From Clostridium sp. CAG:762 (GTDB taxonomy: Bacteria > Bacillota_I > Bacilli_A > RF39 > UBA660): a DNA stretch of 64,000 bases. Below, piece after piece: positions 50,050 through 59,057 of the stretch. Every line of letters starts with the position of its first letter. The first letter of the stretch is position 1. The stretch is taken from contig HF996799.1 of the NCBI GenBank assembly GCA_000432575.1, positions 54,721 through 118,720 on the forward strand, written 5' to 3'. The notes beneath the pieces are model-generated. The model had not been told where the DNA came from. It ran no database searches and saw only the letters and a list, made by a program, of their open reading frames with translations. The translations under genes and the position numbers were made by a program.

Positions 50050-50985
50050 ATGGAAAAGAAAAAAATAGCAGTTTTAATACCATGCTATAATGAAAGTAAA
50101 ACTGTAGAAAAAGTAATAAAAGATTATAAAGAAACCTTACCTGAAGCGGACATTTATGTATATGATAATAATTCTACTGATGGTACTGACAAAATTGCAA
50201 AAAAAGCTGGAGCTATTGTTAAATACGAATATAAACAAGGCAAGGGTAATGTAATTAGGTCAATGTTTAGACAAATTGATGCTGATTGCTATTTAATGAT
50301 AGATGGGGATGATACGTATCCAAAAGAACATGCCCGTGAAATGTGTGATTTGATTTTAAATGGTAAAGCAGATATGGTTATAGGAGATAGATTATCTTCC
50401 ACATATTTTACTGAAAATAAAAGACCATTCCATAATTTAGGAAACAAACTGGTTAGATTTTTAATTAATAAATTATTTAAAAATAATATTAAAGATATAA
50501 TGACAGGATATCGTGCATTTAGTTATGAATTTGTTAAAGGATTTCCTGTATTATCAAAAGGATTTGAAATAGAAACCGAAATGACTATTCATGCTGTAGA
50601 TAAAAATTTTAAATTAGTTGAGGTTCCAGTTACTTATCGTGATAGACCTGCTGGTAGTGTTTCAAAATTAAACACTTATAGAGATGGATTCAGAGTGTTA
50701 AAAACAATAGCTATTTTATTTAAAGAATATAAACCAGGGTTTTTCTTTAGTATATTAGGGATTTTGTCCTTAATGTGTTCTTTATTGCTAGGAGTACCTG
50801 TAGTGATAGAATATATGAATACTGGTATTGTGCCAAGATTTCCTAGTTTGATAGTATCAGGTGTGTTTTTGATTATCTCTTTACTTTTATGGATAACTGG
50901 AATAATGCTACAAGTCATTGCCAAAAAGCACAAACAGTTATATGAATTATATTTAAACATGATGGTGAAAAACAGAAATGAATAA
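50050..50985 (+). CDS. polyprenyl-phosphate glycosyltransferase (GtrB/DPM1-like)
   Basis: A 311-aa GT2 enzyme that joins a sugar to undecaprenyl phosphate. The dolichol-phosphate mannosyltransferase pattern is clear: IAVLIPCYNES, VYDNNSTDGT, KQGKGNVIRSMF, MIDGDDTYP, DMVIGDRL, KDIMTGYRAFS and the VTYRDRPAGSVSKL block. Two C-terminal membrane helices (about 228-250 and 262-285) match GtrB. It overlaps the gtrA-like gene by 8 bases. It makes the lipid-linked sugar that GtrA should flip. Confidence 0.9.
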   Translation: MEKKKIAVLIPCYNESKTVEKVIKDYKETLPEADIYVYDNNSTDGTDKIAKKAGAIVKYEYKQGKGNVIRSMFRQIDADCYLMIDGDDTYPKEHAREMCDLILNGKADMVIGDRLSSTYFTENKRPFHNLGNKLVRFLINKLFKNNIKDIMTGYRAFSYEFVKGFPVLSKGFEIETEMTIHAVDKNFKLVEVPVTYRDRPAGSVSKLNTYRDGFRVLKTIAILFKEYKPGFFFSILGILSLMCSLLLGVPVVIEYMNTGIVPRFPSLIVSGVFLIISLLLWITGIMLQVIAKKHKQLYELYLNMMVKNRNE

Positions 50986-51369
50986 CAACTTAATTAAACA
51001 AATATTAAAATTTGGTATAGTTGGAGGAATTGCATTTATTATTGACTACACTTTGCATATGTTTGTACTGAATATTTAAATATATATGTATTGTATTCCT
51101 CAATAATATCATTTTCTATTTCGGTAATATTTAATTATATTATGAGTATTAAATGGGTATTTGATGTTAATCATAAGCAAACGTATAAAGACTTTACCAT
51201 ATTTATTATTTTCAGTATTATAGGACTAGGGATAAATCAATTAATAATGTATCTTGGAATAGAAAGATTACATATATATTATATGCTTGTAAAAATAGCA
51301 TCAACAGGTATAGTCATGGTATATAATTTTATTACAAGAAAGATATTTATTGAAAAGAAAAACTGGTGA
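50978..51369 (+). pseudogene. GtrA-like flippase, frameshifted
   Basis: ATG 50978 opens a frame with KFGIVGGIAFIIDYTLHMF, the start of a GtrA flippase, but stops at TAA 51077-51079. The continuation TEYLNIYVLYSSIISFSISVIFN... is in another frame and runs to 51369 with the family end TRKIFIE. A one-base loss between about 51050 and 51077 would explain both halves. No long homopolymer is present at the site. It is a real mutation, a sequencing error or, less likely, a frameshifted gene still expressed. The second half starts internally at 51091 but has no good ribosome-binding site. Confidence 0.8.
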
Positions 51370-51373
51370 TTAT

Positions 51374-52495
51374 ATGAAAAAAATAACATTTCTAGTATTA
51401 CATTTAGGTTATGGAGGAATCGAAAATGCTATAGCAACACTAGCAAATCTATTATCTAAAGATTATGATGTTGAAATAATATCAACTTATAAATTATATA
51501 GTGAGCCTGTATTTAAAATAAATGATAAAGTAAAAATAACTTATTTAATGGAACAAATAAAACCAAATAAAAAAGAATTATATTATTACAGAAAGAACAA
51601 GAATTATTTTATGTTCATTAAAGAGTGTTTTAAAAGCATAAAGGTATTATATTTAAGAAGAAAGTTAATGATTGATGCAATAAAAAAATTAGATACGGAT
51701 GTAATTATATCTACAAGAATTCTGCATAACAATTGGGTTTCAAAATATGCTGATAAGGATTGCAAAAAAATAGCTTGGGAACATAATCATCATAATAATG
51801 ATCAAAAATACATTAATAATTTAGTAAAATCTTGTAAGAATATGGATTATTTAGTATTGGTATCTAAAGAATTACAAGAATTTTATCAATCATATTTAGG
51901 TAAAAAGGCTATATATATTCCTAATTGTTTGGATAGTACTCCAAAAAAAACTTCTAAATTAGATATGACTAACATTATTTCTATTGGTAGATTATCGAAA
52001 GAAAAAGGATTTGATGATTTACTTAGGTTATTTAAAAAATTAACTATTAAATATCCAGAATGGCACCTTAATATAATTGGTGATGGAATGGAAAAAAATA
52101 ATCTTTTAGATTTAGCTAAAGAACTAAAATTAGATGATAAAGTTATTTTTCGTGGATATCAAAATAAAGAAAGTATTAATGAGTTGTTATGTGATAGTTC
52201 TATTTATGTTATGACATCACATACAGAAAGTTTTGGATTAGTTTTAATAGAAGCAATGAGTGTTGGAGTTCCTTGTTTAGCATATACTTCTGCCCAAGGT
52301 GCTAATGAAATAATTAGTAATGGTGTAGATGGCTATTTAATAAAAGATAGAAATGAAGATGAAATGATAGAAAAAATAAGTGAATTGATAAACGATTCTA
52401 AGTTAAGAAATAAATTGGGCACAAATGCTAAAGAAAAATCAAAAGAATTTTCTAAAGAAAAAATAGTTAAAATATGGGAAAATATTTTAAAATAA
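51374..52495 (+). CDS. GT4-type glycosyltransferase
   Basis: A 373-aa GT-B enzyme. It opens FLVLHLGYGGIENAIATLA (glycine-rich loop), and later has ISIGRLSKEKGFDDLLRL, LNIIGDGMEKN and HTESFGLVLIEAMSVGVP, the donor-binding blocks. ATG 51374 lies 4 bases after the gtrA-like stop and follows GGTGAT. Donor unknown, part of the polysaccharide assembly. Confidence 0.88.
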   Translation: MKKITFLVLHLGYGGIENAIATLANLLSKDYDVEIISTYKLYSEPVFKINDKVKITYLMEQIKPNKKELYYYRKNKNYFMFIKECFKSIKVLYLRRKLMIDAIKKLDTDVIISTRILHNNWVSKYADKDCKKIAWEHNHHNNDQKYINNLVKSCKNMDYLVLVSKELQEFYQSYLGKKAIYIPNCLDSTPKKTSKLDMTNIISIGRLSKEKGFDDLLRLFKKLTIKYPEWHLNIIGDGMEKNNLLDLAKELKLDDKVIFRGYQNKESINELLCDSSIYVMTSHTESFGLVLIEAMSVGVPCLAYTSAQGANEIISNGVDGYLIKDRNEDEMIEKISELINDSKLRNKLGTNAKEKSKEFSKEKIVKIWENILK

Positions 52496-52507
52496 ATGAG
52501 GTATCGT

Positions 52508-52978
52508 ATGAAAAAAGTTTTATTTATTGCTAGTTCGGGTGGACACCTAAGTGAATTAATGCAATTAGAGAAAATGTTTAAAAATTATGATTCTTATCTA
52601 GTTACCGAAAAAAGTAAATCAACCTTATTTTTAAAAGATAAATATACTAATAAAGTTCACTATTTAATATTTGGAACAAGATACCATCCATTTACTTACT
52701 TTTTTAAATTAATATACAATACTTTTAAATCCTTGTTTATTTATATTAAAATAAAGCCTAAATATATAGTTACAACTGGAGCCCATACTGCAGGACCAAT
52801 GTGTCTTATTGGAAAAATATTTGGAAGCAAGATAATATTTATTGAAAGTTTTGCCAATTCTTCTAGCAAGTCCATAACAGGTAAAATAGTATATAAATTT
52901 GCTGATTTATTTATTGTACAATGGGAAAACATGCTAAATATATATCCTAAATCAGTATACGGGGGGTGGATATATTAA
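52508..52978 (+). CDS. Alg14-like membrane subunit of a two-part glycosyltransferase
   Basis: A 156-aa protein of the Alg14/PssD/CpsF type. It starts VLFIASSGGHLSELMQL, the family block, then YLVTEKSKST and TTGAHTAGPMCLIGK, and ends near FADLFIVQWENML...YGGW. It anchors the catalytic Alg13-like subunit at the membrane. It is 9 bases from the preceding gene and shares a TAATG stop/start with the next. Confidence 0.88.
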   Translation: MKKVLFIASSGGHLSELMQLEKMFKNYDSYLVTEKSKSTLFLKDKYTNKVHYLIFGTRYHPFTYFFKLIYNTFKSLFIYIKIKPKYIVTTGAHTAGPMCLIGKIFGSKIIFIESFANSSSKSITGKIVYKFADLFIVQWENMLNIYPKSVYGGWIY

Positions 52979-53454
52979 TGATATTAGTAACACTAGGAAC
53001 ACAAGACAAAGAATTTAAAAGATTACTTGATATTATCGAAGATGCCATTGAAAATGACATTATCAAAGAAGAAGTTATTGTCCAAGCGGGTTCCACCAAA
53101 TATGATAGCAAAAATATGAAAATATTTGATGTTATACCAATGAATGAATTTGATAAACTTATGAAAAAATGTGATATTTTAATAACCCATGGTGGTGTAG
53201 GTTCAATAATTACAGGCCTAAAAAACAATAAAAAAATAATTGCCATGTCAAGACTTAAAATTTATAAAGAAAGTGCTAATGACCATCAATTACAGATAAT
53301 AGACAACTTTAGCAAAGAAGGTTATCTCTTAAAACTAGATAACAATAATATAGCTGAAGTATTAAATAAAGCCAAGCACTTTAAACCCAAAAAATTTATC
53401 AGTAATACAGATAACATGATTAAATTAATTAGTGATTATATAAATAAAAATTAG
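52978..53454 (+). CDS. Alg13-like catalytic subunit of a two-part glycosyltransferase
   Basis: A 158-aa GT28-type C-terminal domain (PssE/CpsG-like). It starts ILVTLGTQDKEF, followed by EEVIVQAGSTKYD, the nucleotide-binding ILITHGGVGSIITGL and SANDHQLQI. Together with the Alg14-like partner it makes a complete GT-B enzyme that typically adds the second sugar to a lipid carrier. GGGGGGTGG precedes the ATG; the two genes overlap by one base and are translationally coupled. Confidence 0.9.
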   Translation: MILVTLGTQDKEFKRLLDIIEDAIENDIIKEEVIVQAGSTKYDSKNMKIFDVIPMNEFDKLMKKCDILITHGGVGSIITGLKNNKKIIAMSRLKIYKESANDHQLQIIDNFSKEGYLLKLDNNNIAEVLNKAKHFKPKKFISNTDNMIKLISDYINKN

Positions 53455-53463
53455 GAGGAATAT

Positions 53464-54471
53464 ATGAAAAAAATATTAGTAACAGGTGGTTGTGGTTACA
53501 TAGGAAGCCACACCTGTGTAGAATTATTAAATGATGGATATGAAGTTATAGTAGTAGATAACCTATCCAATGCTAAAGAAGAAGTAATAGATAAAATAGA
53601 AAAAATTACAAACAAAAAAGTGAAATTTTATAAAGAAGATCTACGCAACAAAAAATTAGTAACAAAAATATTTCAAGAAAACAAAATTGATGCCGTTATT
53701 CATTTTGCAGGATTAAAAGCAGTTGGTGAATCGGTCAGTAAACCCTTAGAATATTATGATAATAACATTAATTCAACACTAGTATTACTTGAAGTCATGA
53801 AAGAATTTAACTGTAAAAACATTATATTTTCTTCAAGTGCTACAGTATATGGAAAACCAAAAAGTTTACCAATTAAAGAAGATTTTCCACTAAGTACAAC
53901 TAATCCGTATGGAACAACCAAACTATTTATTGAAAAAATACTTGGAGACTTATATTACTCAGATAAAAAATATAATATAACAATCCTAAGATATTTTAAT
54001 CCTATCGGGGCGCATGAAAGTGGTCTAATAGGAGAGGACCCAAACGGAATACCAAACAATTTACTTCCATACATAGTTAAAGTAGCGATTGGTGAATTAC
54101 CGTGTTTAAACATATATGGGGATGATTATGATACTCCTGATGGCACTGGTGTTAGAGACTATATCCATGTTGTAGATCTAGCCAAGGGACACATAAGTGC
54201 CTTGAAACATATGGATGGATTAAAATATTACAACCTAGGAACAGGCAGAGGTTATAGCGTATTAGAAATAGTAAAAACATTTGAAAAAGTGAACGATGTA
54301 ACTATCAATAAACAAATCGTAGCAAGAAGACCAGGTGATATTGATGCTTGCTATGCAGACCCTACAAAAGCATATAAAGAACTTGGTTGGAAAGCCACAA
54401 AAGGCATTAAAGAAATGTGTAAGGATTCATATAATTATGTAATAAAAAGCCAAGGGAAAAAGCATATATAA
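53464..54471 (+). CDS. galE: UDP-glucose 4-epimerase
   Basis: A 335-aa short-chain dehydrogenase/reductase that interconverts UDP-glucose and UDP-galactose (or the N-acetyl forms). NAD loop GGCGYIGSHT, VIHFAGLKAVGES, the SSSATVYG serine and the YGTTK catalytic Tyr-x-x-x-Lys are intact. It supplies galactose-type donors to the upstream glycosyltransferases. AGGAGG precedes the ATG. Last gene of the locus before a terminator. Confidence 0.95.
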   Translation: MKKILVTGGCGYIGSHTCVELLNDGYEVIVVDNLSNAKEEVIDKIEKITNKKVKFYKEDLRNKKLVTKIFQENKIDAVIHFAGLKAVGESVSKPLEYYDNNINSTLVLLEVMKEFNCKNIIFSSSATVYGKPKSLPIKEDFPLSTTNPYGTTKLFIEKILGDLYYSDKKYNITILRYFNPIGAHESGLIGEDPNGIPNNLLPYIVKVAIGELPCLNIYGDDYDTPDGTGVRDYIHVVDLAKGHISALKHMDGLKYYNLGTGRGYSVLEIVKTFEKVNDVTINKQIVARRPGDIDACYADPTKAYKELGWKATKGIKEMCKDSYNYVIKSQGKKHI

Positions 54472-54500
54472 ATATATTAGAATATGATTATGAAGAATAG

Positions 54501-54528
54501 AATTAGACGAACAAATCTAATTTTTTTC
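54501..54528 (+). terminator. terminator of the polysaccharide locus
   Basis: AATTAGA and TCTAATT form a perfect 7-bp stem with an 8-base loop and a T run. Confidence 0.85.
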
Positions 54529-54554
54529 TTTATTTCCAAGACTTTGCAAGGTTT

Positions 54555-54568
54555 CAAACAAAAGTTTG
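54555..54568 (+). promoter_or_regulatory. LexA-box-like palindrome upstream of recA
   Basis: CAAACAAAAGTTTG has 5-bp symmetric arms around AAAA, close to the Gram-positive LexA form GAACnnnnGTTC. It lies about 85 bases before recA and about 40 before a TATAAT at 54607-54612. No good -35 box is seen for that -10. Confidence 0.45.
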
Positions 54569-54639
54569 TAAAAAAGTATTGTTTTTTTCAAAAAAGTATA
54601 GTAAAATATAATTGTACTGTGAGAAAAGGAGAGAAAAAA

Positions 54640-55680
54640 ATGAACAAAACGATTGATAAAGAAAAAGCCTTGGCCCAAGTTTTAGCCGACATTGAAAAAC
54701 AATTCGGCAAAGGAGCAATTATGAAATTAGGTGAAAGAGAAAAAAGAGAAATTGATACTAGTTCTAGTGGTTCAATAGCGGTAGATGTTGCTCTTGGTGG
54801 AGGATATCCAAAAGGGAGAATTATAGAAATATTTGGACCAGAATCCTCAGGTAAAACAACATTTGCTTTACACGCCATTGCTGAAGTTCAAAAAGAAGGA
54901 GGACGCGCCGCGTTTATTGATGCCGAGCACTCACTAGATCCTATATATGCTTCAAATTTAGGAGTTAACATTGCGGAACTATTGCTATCGCAACCAGATA
55001 CAGGAGAACAAGCCTTAGAAATATGTGATGCACTTGTTAAAAGTGAGGCTGTAAATATTATTGTTATTGACTCTGTTGCAGCCTTAGTACCTCAAGCAGA
55101 AATTGATGGAGAAATGGGTGATTCACACGTTGGTCTACAAGCTAGATTAATGAGCCAAGCTCTAAGAAAGTTATCGGGATCAATTAATAAAACGAACACA
55201 ATTGTAATCTTTATTAACCAACTAAGAGAAAAAGTAGGTGTAATGTTTGGTAATCCAGAAACCACTCCAGGTGGAAAAGCTTTAAAATACTATTCATCAA
55301 TAAGATTAGATATTAGGAGAGGAGAACAAATTAAACAAGGCACAGATGTAGTGGGTAACAAAACTGTTGTCAAAGTAGTTAAAAATAAAATTGCACCTCC
55401 ATTCAAAATCGCTAATGTTGAAATCATGTATGGCGAAGGAGTAAGTAAAGAGGGAGAACTTGTTGATCTTGCGGCAGAAGCAGGAATTGTAGAAAAAAGT
55501 GGAGCATGGTATTCATATAAAGGTGAAAAAATAGGACAAGGAAAAGAAAATGTAAAATCACTATTAAAAGAAAATAAAAAATTATGCCAAGAAATTGAAA
55601 ACAAAGTAAGGGAATATTACAATGTATCCAAAACAAGTACTAAAGAAAAAACAACCGAGCCAAAAAAGAGTGAAAAATAA
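54640..55680 (+). CDS. recA: recombinase RecA
   Basis: A 346-aa DNA strand-exchange ATPase that also triggers the SOS response. Walker [10 protein letters not shown], the [17 protein letters not shown] block, the [21 protein letters not shown]2 loop region and the [14 protein letters not shown] end of the core are intact; the C-terminal tail is acidic/basic. The start is ATG 54640, preceded by AAAGGAGAG; an open frame extends about 50 codons further upstream but covers the terminator and palindrome and is rejected. Confidence 0.97.
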   Translation: MNKTIDKEKALAQVLADIEKQFGKGAIMKLGEREKREIDTSSSGSIAVDVALGGGYPKGRIIEIFGPESSGKTTFALHAIAEVQKEGGRAAFIDAEHSLDPIYASNLGVNIAELLLSQPDTGEQALEICDALVKSEAVNIIVIDSVAALVPQAEIDGEMGDSHVGLQARLMSQALRKLSGSINKTNTIVIFINQLREKVGVMFGNPETTPGGKALKYYSSIRLDIRRGEQIKQGTDVVGNKTVVKVVKNKIAPPFKIANVEIMYGEGVSKEGELVDLAAEAGIVEKSGAWYSYKGEKIGQGKENVKSLLKENKKLCQEIENKVREYYNVSKTSTKEKTTEPKKSEK

Positions 55681-55691
55681 ATCAACTATAT

Positions 55692-55720
55692 TTGACACAC
55701 TCTTAATACAAATTTAAACT
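55692..55720 (+). promoter_or_regulatory. candidate promoter of the aminotransferase/ATP-grasp pair
   Basis: TTGACA (55692-55697), 17 bases, TAAACT (55715-55720). A second TATAAT at 55751-55756 lacks a clear -35. Confidence 0.55.
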
Positions 55721-55775
55721 ACAATTATATATTTTTAGTAGAATATGGTGTATAATAATAATATGGTGATTAAAA

Positions 55776-57383
55776 ATGTCAATTAATAAAATTAAACAAA
55801 TTGCAAAGAAAATTTTAAATGAAGATGTTGATGTCATAAACAGTAGTTATGATACCAATAATTTTTCTAAATCTTTAAAACAATTTACAGATGATAACCC
55901 CTCATTGTTAGAAGAATATAGCCAGTTTGGTAAAAGAAAAGATGGGAAAGAATTTTACCCTGAAATAAAAAAAATAGAAAAAGGTTTTTATCTACTAAAT
56001 AAAGACTTGCACGTTTATGACCACCCTGGCTTTGTACTTCCTAATGAGATTCACACTGTAAGGACAGGCTCTCCCATGAGAACCAAGCCATTTCCTATGG
56101 CACGAGAATATATCATCAAAATGTTAATGGGCAAATATCTATACCAATATCCTAATATTGGAGGACACGTTATTGCTAGAGCACATTTCGTTAACTATTT
56201 AATCAAAGAAGGATTCAAAAAAGATAAAACTGAGAATTATGATGGCTTAGGCGTTGAGAATGTAGTATTTTCTTGTTCGACAACACATGCCTTTAACATG
56301 ATATTATCTACAATTATGAAAGATGAAGATGTAGTTATTGTAACAGGCCCTAATTATGGACTCTTCGCAGTTGACCCCGAAAGAATGAATGGTCGCGTAG
56401 AAGTACTTGATTTAGAAGAAGAAGATAATTTCTACGTTAATCCAATCAAACTTGCCCAAAAAATAGATACAATAAATGAAAGATTAAAGAAAGAATTCAA
56501 AGATAAACTCAATTACACTCCACGTGTCGTGGCATTTCTAAACATGAATCCACATAATCCTCTCGGTAAAGTTATGAACAAGAAAAATGTGGAAATCTTA
56601 AAAGGCATCGGTGATGTGTGCTTAGAAAAAGGAGTATTTGTTATTGATGACCTAATTTACAGGGATTTAACTTATGATCAAGAAGATTTAGCTCTACCGC
56701 TTGCAACTATGCCCAAGTATTTCAACAATACAATAACCCTATTAGGATTATCCAAAGCTTATGGCCTTGCAGGCATTCGTGCCGGAGCCATTGTAGCACC
56801 GATTCCAATATGTAAAGGAATTGAAGAAAAAATATTTTCAACCATGGATTCTCTACCAGTTTTACAAGTTCAAGCTCTTGCTGGAGCCTTTAATGGAACT
56901 AATCGCAGATATAAAATGGCCCGAAAATACTTTAAACCAATTATTGCCGAATATCAGTACCGCTTAGAATTATTAAAAGCTCTAATTGATGGCATTGATA
57001 TAATAAATAATAGTAAAACTAAAGATAGAATTATCAAAGAAGTAACAAAATATGCTAGTTCACCACAAATGAAAATAAATCTTTTAAAAGGAATTGATGG
57101 AGTAAAATTAAGAGACAAAACAATGCCTCAGTCAGGTTTCTTTGCAGTCGTAGATTTTACTGATTTGAAAGGAAGAACTTTTGGGGGGCAAAAAATAACT
57201 TGTGAAGAGGATCTTGTAAGATATCTATATAAAACAACAAAATTTAAATGTATCATGGGAGGAAATATGTCATGGCCATATGAAGAAGAAATCATTGCTC
57301 GCTTTAACTATGGCATTGAAATATACGATTTAATACAAGAATTTGAAAAACTTCACCAAGCGTTGGACGTGGCCAAGATATGA
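55776..57383 (+). CDS. large PLP-dependent aminotransferase (fold type I)
   Basis: A 535-aa enzyme of the class I/II aminotransferase fold, about 130 residues longer than usual, with an N-terminal extension of about 100 residues. Active-site blocks are present: NPHNPLG (258-264), DDLIYRDLTYD with Asp291, and the PLP lysine K327 in LGLSKAYGLAGIRAG. The carboxylate-binding arginine is probably in ARFNYG near 513. GGTGAT precedes the ATG. It overlaps the ATP-grasp gene by 4 bases. A standard aspartate or aromatic aminotransferase is unlikely; the substrate is unknown. Confidence 0.8.
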   Translation: MSINKIKQIAKKILNEDVDVINSSYDTNNFSKSLKQFTDDNPSLLEEYSQFGKRKDGKEFYPEIKKIEKGFYLLNKDLHVYDHPGFVLPNEIHTVRTGSPMRTKPFPMAREYIIKMLMGKYLYQYPNIGGHVIARAHFVNYLIKEGFKKDKTENYDGLGVENVVFSCSTTHAFNMILSTIMKDEDVVIVTGPNYGLFAVDPERMNGRVEVLDLEEEDNFYVNPIKLAQKIDTINERLKKEFKDKLNYTPRVVAFLNMNPHNPLGKVMNKKNVEILKGIGDVCLEKGVFVIDDLIYRDLTYDQEDLALPLATMPKYFNNTITLLGLSKAYGLAGIRAGAIVAPIPICKGIEEKIFSTMDSLPVLQVQALAGAFNGTNRRYKMARKYFKPIIAEYQYRLELLKALIDGIDIINNSKTKDRIIKEVTKYASSPQMKINLLKGIDGVKLRDKTMPQSGFFAVVDFTDLKGRTFGGQKITCEEDLVRYLYKTTKFKCIMGGNMSWPYEEEIIARFNYGIEIYDLIQEFEKLHQALDVAKI

Positions 57384-58369
57384 GAAAAATAGCAAACAAA
57401 CTAAAAAGAGTTAAGTTTTACCTATTTAGAACGTGGGTAAATATATATGCTAAAACTCATAAATATTCTACCTATATTGGAATAGTGTCGTGCAACACAT
57501 GGAAAAACAAAGTATATGAAGACGTTTCAATCAAATATTATTTAAATAGACAAGGTTATGGGGCTGATATTATCTCCTACGAAGAAGAAAATGATTATAG
57601 TAAATATAAAGCCCTAATTATAAAATCCATCTGGGGGTTCCAAAAGAACAAAGAAACTTTCGACAAATTCTTAGAACAAGTATCCAAAAACAAAATTCCT
57701 TTATACAATTCAGTAGAAATAATCTCTAACAACTATGATAAAGAGAAACAATTTAAATTATTAGATAAATACCATATTAAGCATATAGATACCGTTTTTA
57801 TTGAAAATAATTCAAGTATAGCACAAAAAATTAAAGAAACTTGGGAAAATAAATTCAACAATTATGATAAATTAGTAATAAAACCAGTTGTCTCTGAAAG
57901 TAGTGCGGATACATACATCATAAGTTTAAATGAAACTGGTAAAAATACTATAACCATAAAAGATGTCAAAAATAAATATAAAAACATTAATTATTCATTA
58001 ATGCTACAACCATTTATAAAAGAAGTAAAAAATGGTGAATATTCAGTTATATGCTTTTCTAATAAATTATCTCACGTGATTCAAAGATGCGTTTCCGTTT
58101 TTGGAGAAAAACCATACATAAAATACATAAAAAAAGAAACTATTGATGATAAAATGCTTGAAATCGTTAACAAAATATGTTTGATTAAAGAATATAAAGA
58201 TAATTTATATATGCGCATTGATTTAGTAAAAACAAACGAAGAATATCAAGTAATGGAAGTCGAACAACTAGATCCCCAACTATTCCTAAACTCAATAACT
58301 TCCAATGATTACAAAAAAGAAGCATATCAAACGTTTACCAAAGAAATAATAAATAGAATAACTAAATAA
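57380..58369 (+). CDS. ATP-grasp ligase-like protein
   Basis: A 329-aa protein of the ATP-grasp superfamily (glutathione-synthetase/RimK-like). An N-terminal pre-ATP-grasp part has IIKSIWGF and LYNSVEIISNNYDKEKQ; the ATP-grasp part has LVIKPVVSES (K168), LQPFIKEVKNGEYSVI (Q210, E220), MRIDLV (R279, D281) and VMEVEQLDPQLF (E293/E295 as metal ligands). The family forms amide or thioester bonds between a carboxylate and an amine. Overlap with the aminotransferase gene (ATGA) implies coupled production. No carrier protein or transporter lies beside it; the product is unknown. Confidence 0.75.
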   Translation: MRKIANKLKRVKFYLFRTWVNIYAKTHKYSTYIGIVSCNTWKNKVYEDVSIKYYLNRQGYGADIISYEEENDYSKYKALIIKSIWGFQKNKETFDKFLEQVSKNKIPLYNSVEIISNNYDKEKQFKLLDKYHIKHIDTVFIENNSSIAQKIKETWENKFNNYDKLVIKPVVSESSADTYIISLNETGKNTITIKDVKNKYKNINYSLMLQPFIKEVKNGEYSVICFSNKLSHVIQRCVSVFGEKPYIKYIKKETIDDKMLEIVNKICLIKEYKDNLYMRIDLVKTNEEYQVMEVEQLDPQLFLNSITSNDYKKEAYQTFTKEIINRITK

Positions 58370-58377
58370 ACAAAATA

Positions 58378-58419
58378 AAACCGATTATTGAACAATAAAA
58401 CCAAATAATTGGTTTTTTC
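58378..58419 (+). terminator. terminator of the aminotransferase/ATP-grasp pair
   Basis: A 12-bp stem (AAACCGATTATT/AATAATTGGTTT, one G-U pair) with a loop of about 14 bases and a T run. Confidence 0.85.
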
Positions 58420-58492
58420 TTTAAAAATCTCAATATTTTCTACTTTACTACTCCATATTTTTTTGTTATACTTATCTTGAAGGTGATTAAAC

Positions 58493-59038
58493 ATGGGAAG
58501 AGAATTAAGAAGAAAAGAAGCAAAAAGAAATAAAGAGAATATTACAAAAATAAACACGAAAGAAACAACAGAACCAAAACAAGAAGTATATAAAATGTTA
58601 AAGACGCTCACAATCGTTTTAGTGGTACTAATCATTATCTATTTACTTGTAGGTATCTTTATCACCAAAGAAATTAAATTTGGTAACAATAATAACAGCA
58701 ACACAAATGGAGATATGACTAACGCTCGCAGTAACATACTAGTAAGTGAAATATTTAAACAAAGTGAAGAAAAATACTATGTATATTTCTATGATTTTAA
58801 CAATACAATTAATAGCATTGACAGAGCACTTGTAAGCAAACTATATGAATCAAAAATATACAAAGTAGATATGAGTTCAGGATTCAACACAAAATACAAG
58901 AGTGAAACAGGTAACAGCAATGCAAAAACAATCGAGGAATTAAAAATTAAAATTCCTACCTTAATACTTATCGAAAACGACACAATCACAATGTATCTTG
59001 AAGGAGAAACAAATATTTTAAACTATATTAATAGTTAA
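58493..59038 (+). CDS. membrane-anchored protein with thioredoxin-like fold lacking CxxC
   Basis: A 181-aa protein with a very basic cytoplasmic N-terminus (about 1-35), one membrane helix (about 36-58) and an outer domain (about 80-180). The domain has a thioredoxin-like order: YYVYFYDFNN (beta-1), a helix, KIYKVDMSS (beta-2), and KIPTLILIENDTI with a cis-proline-type Pro before beta-3, then MYLEG. The active CxxC is missing, and the domain has no cysteine, so it cannot do disulfide chemistry. GAAGGTGA precedes the ATG. Starts a four-gene unit. Recognition is by pattern only. Confidence 0.6.
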   Translation: MGRELRRKEAKRNKENITKINTKETTEPKQEVYKMLKTLTIVLVVLIIIYLLVGIFITKEIKFGNNNNSNTNGDMTNARSNILVSEIFKQSEEKYYVYFYDFNNTINSIDRALVSKLYESKIYKVDMSSGFNTKYKSETGNSNAKTIEELKIKIPTLILIENDTITMYLEGETNILNYINS

Positions 59039-59057
59039 CCAAAAAAAGGGGGGACAT

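Noticed and set aside
51091..51369. Independent short GtrA-like gene starting at 51091
   Set aside because: No ribosome-binding site precedes it, and the preceding bases encode the matching N-terminal half in another frame, so it is part of one frameshifted gene.
54484..54639. Upstream extension of the recA frame by about 50 codons
   Set aside because: It covers the galE terminator and the LexA-like palindrome, and AAAGGAGAG stands right before ATG 54640, the normal RecA start.
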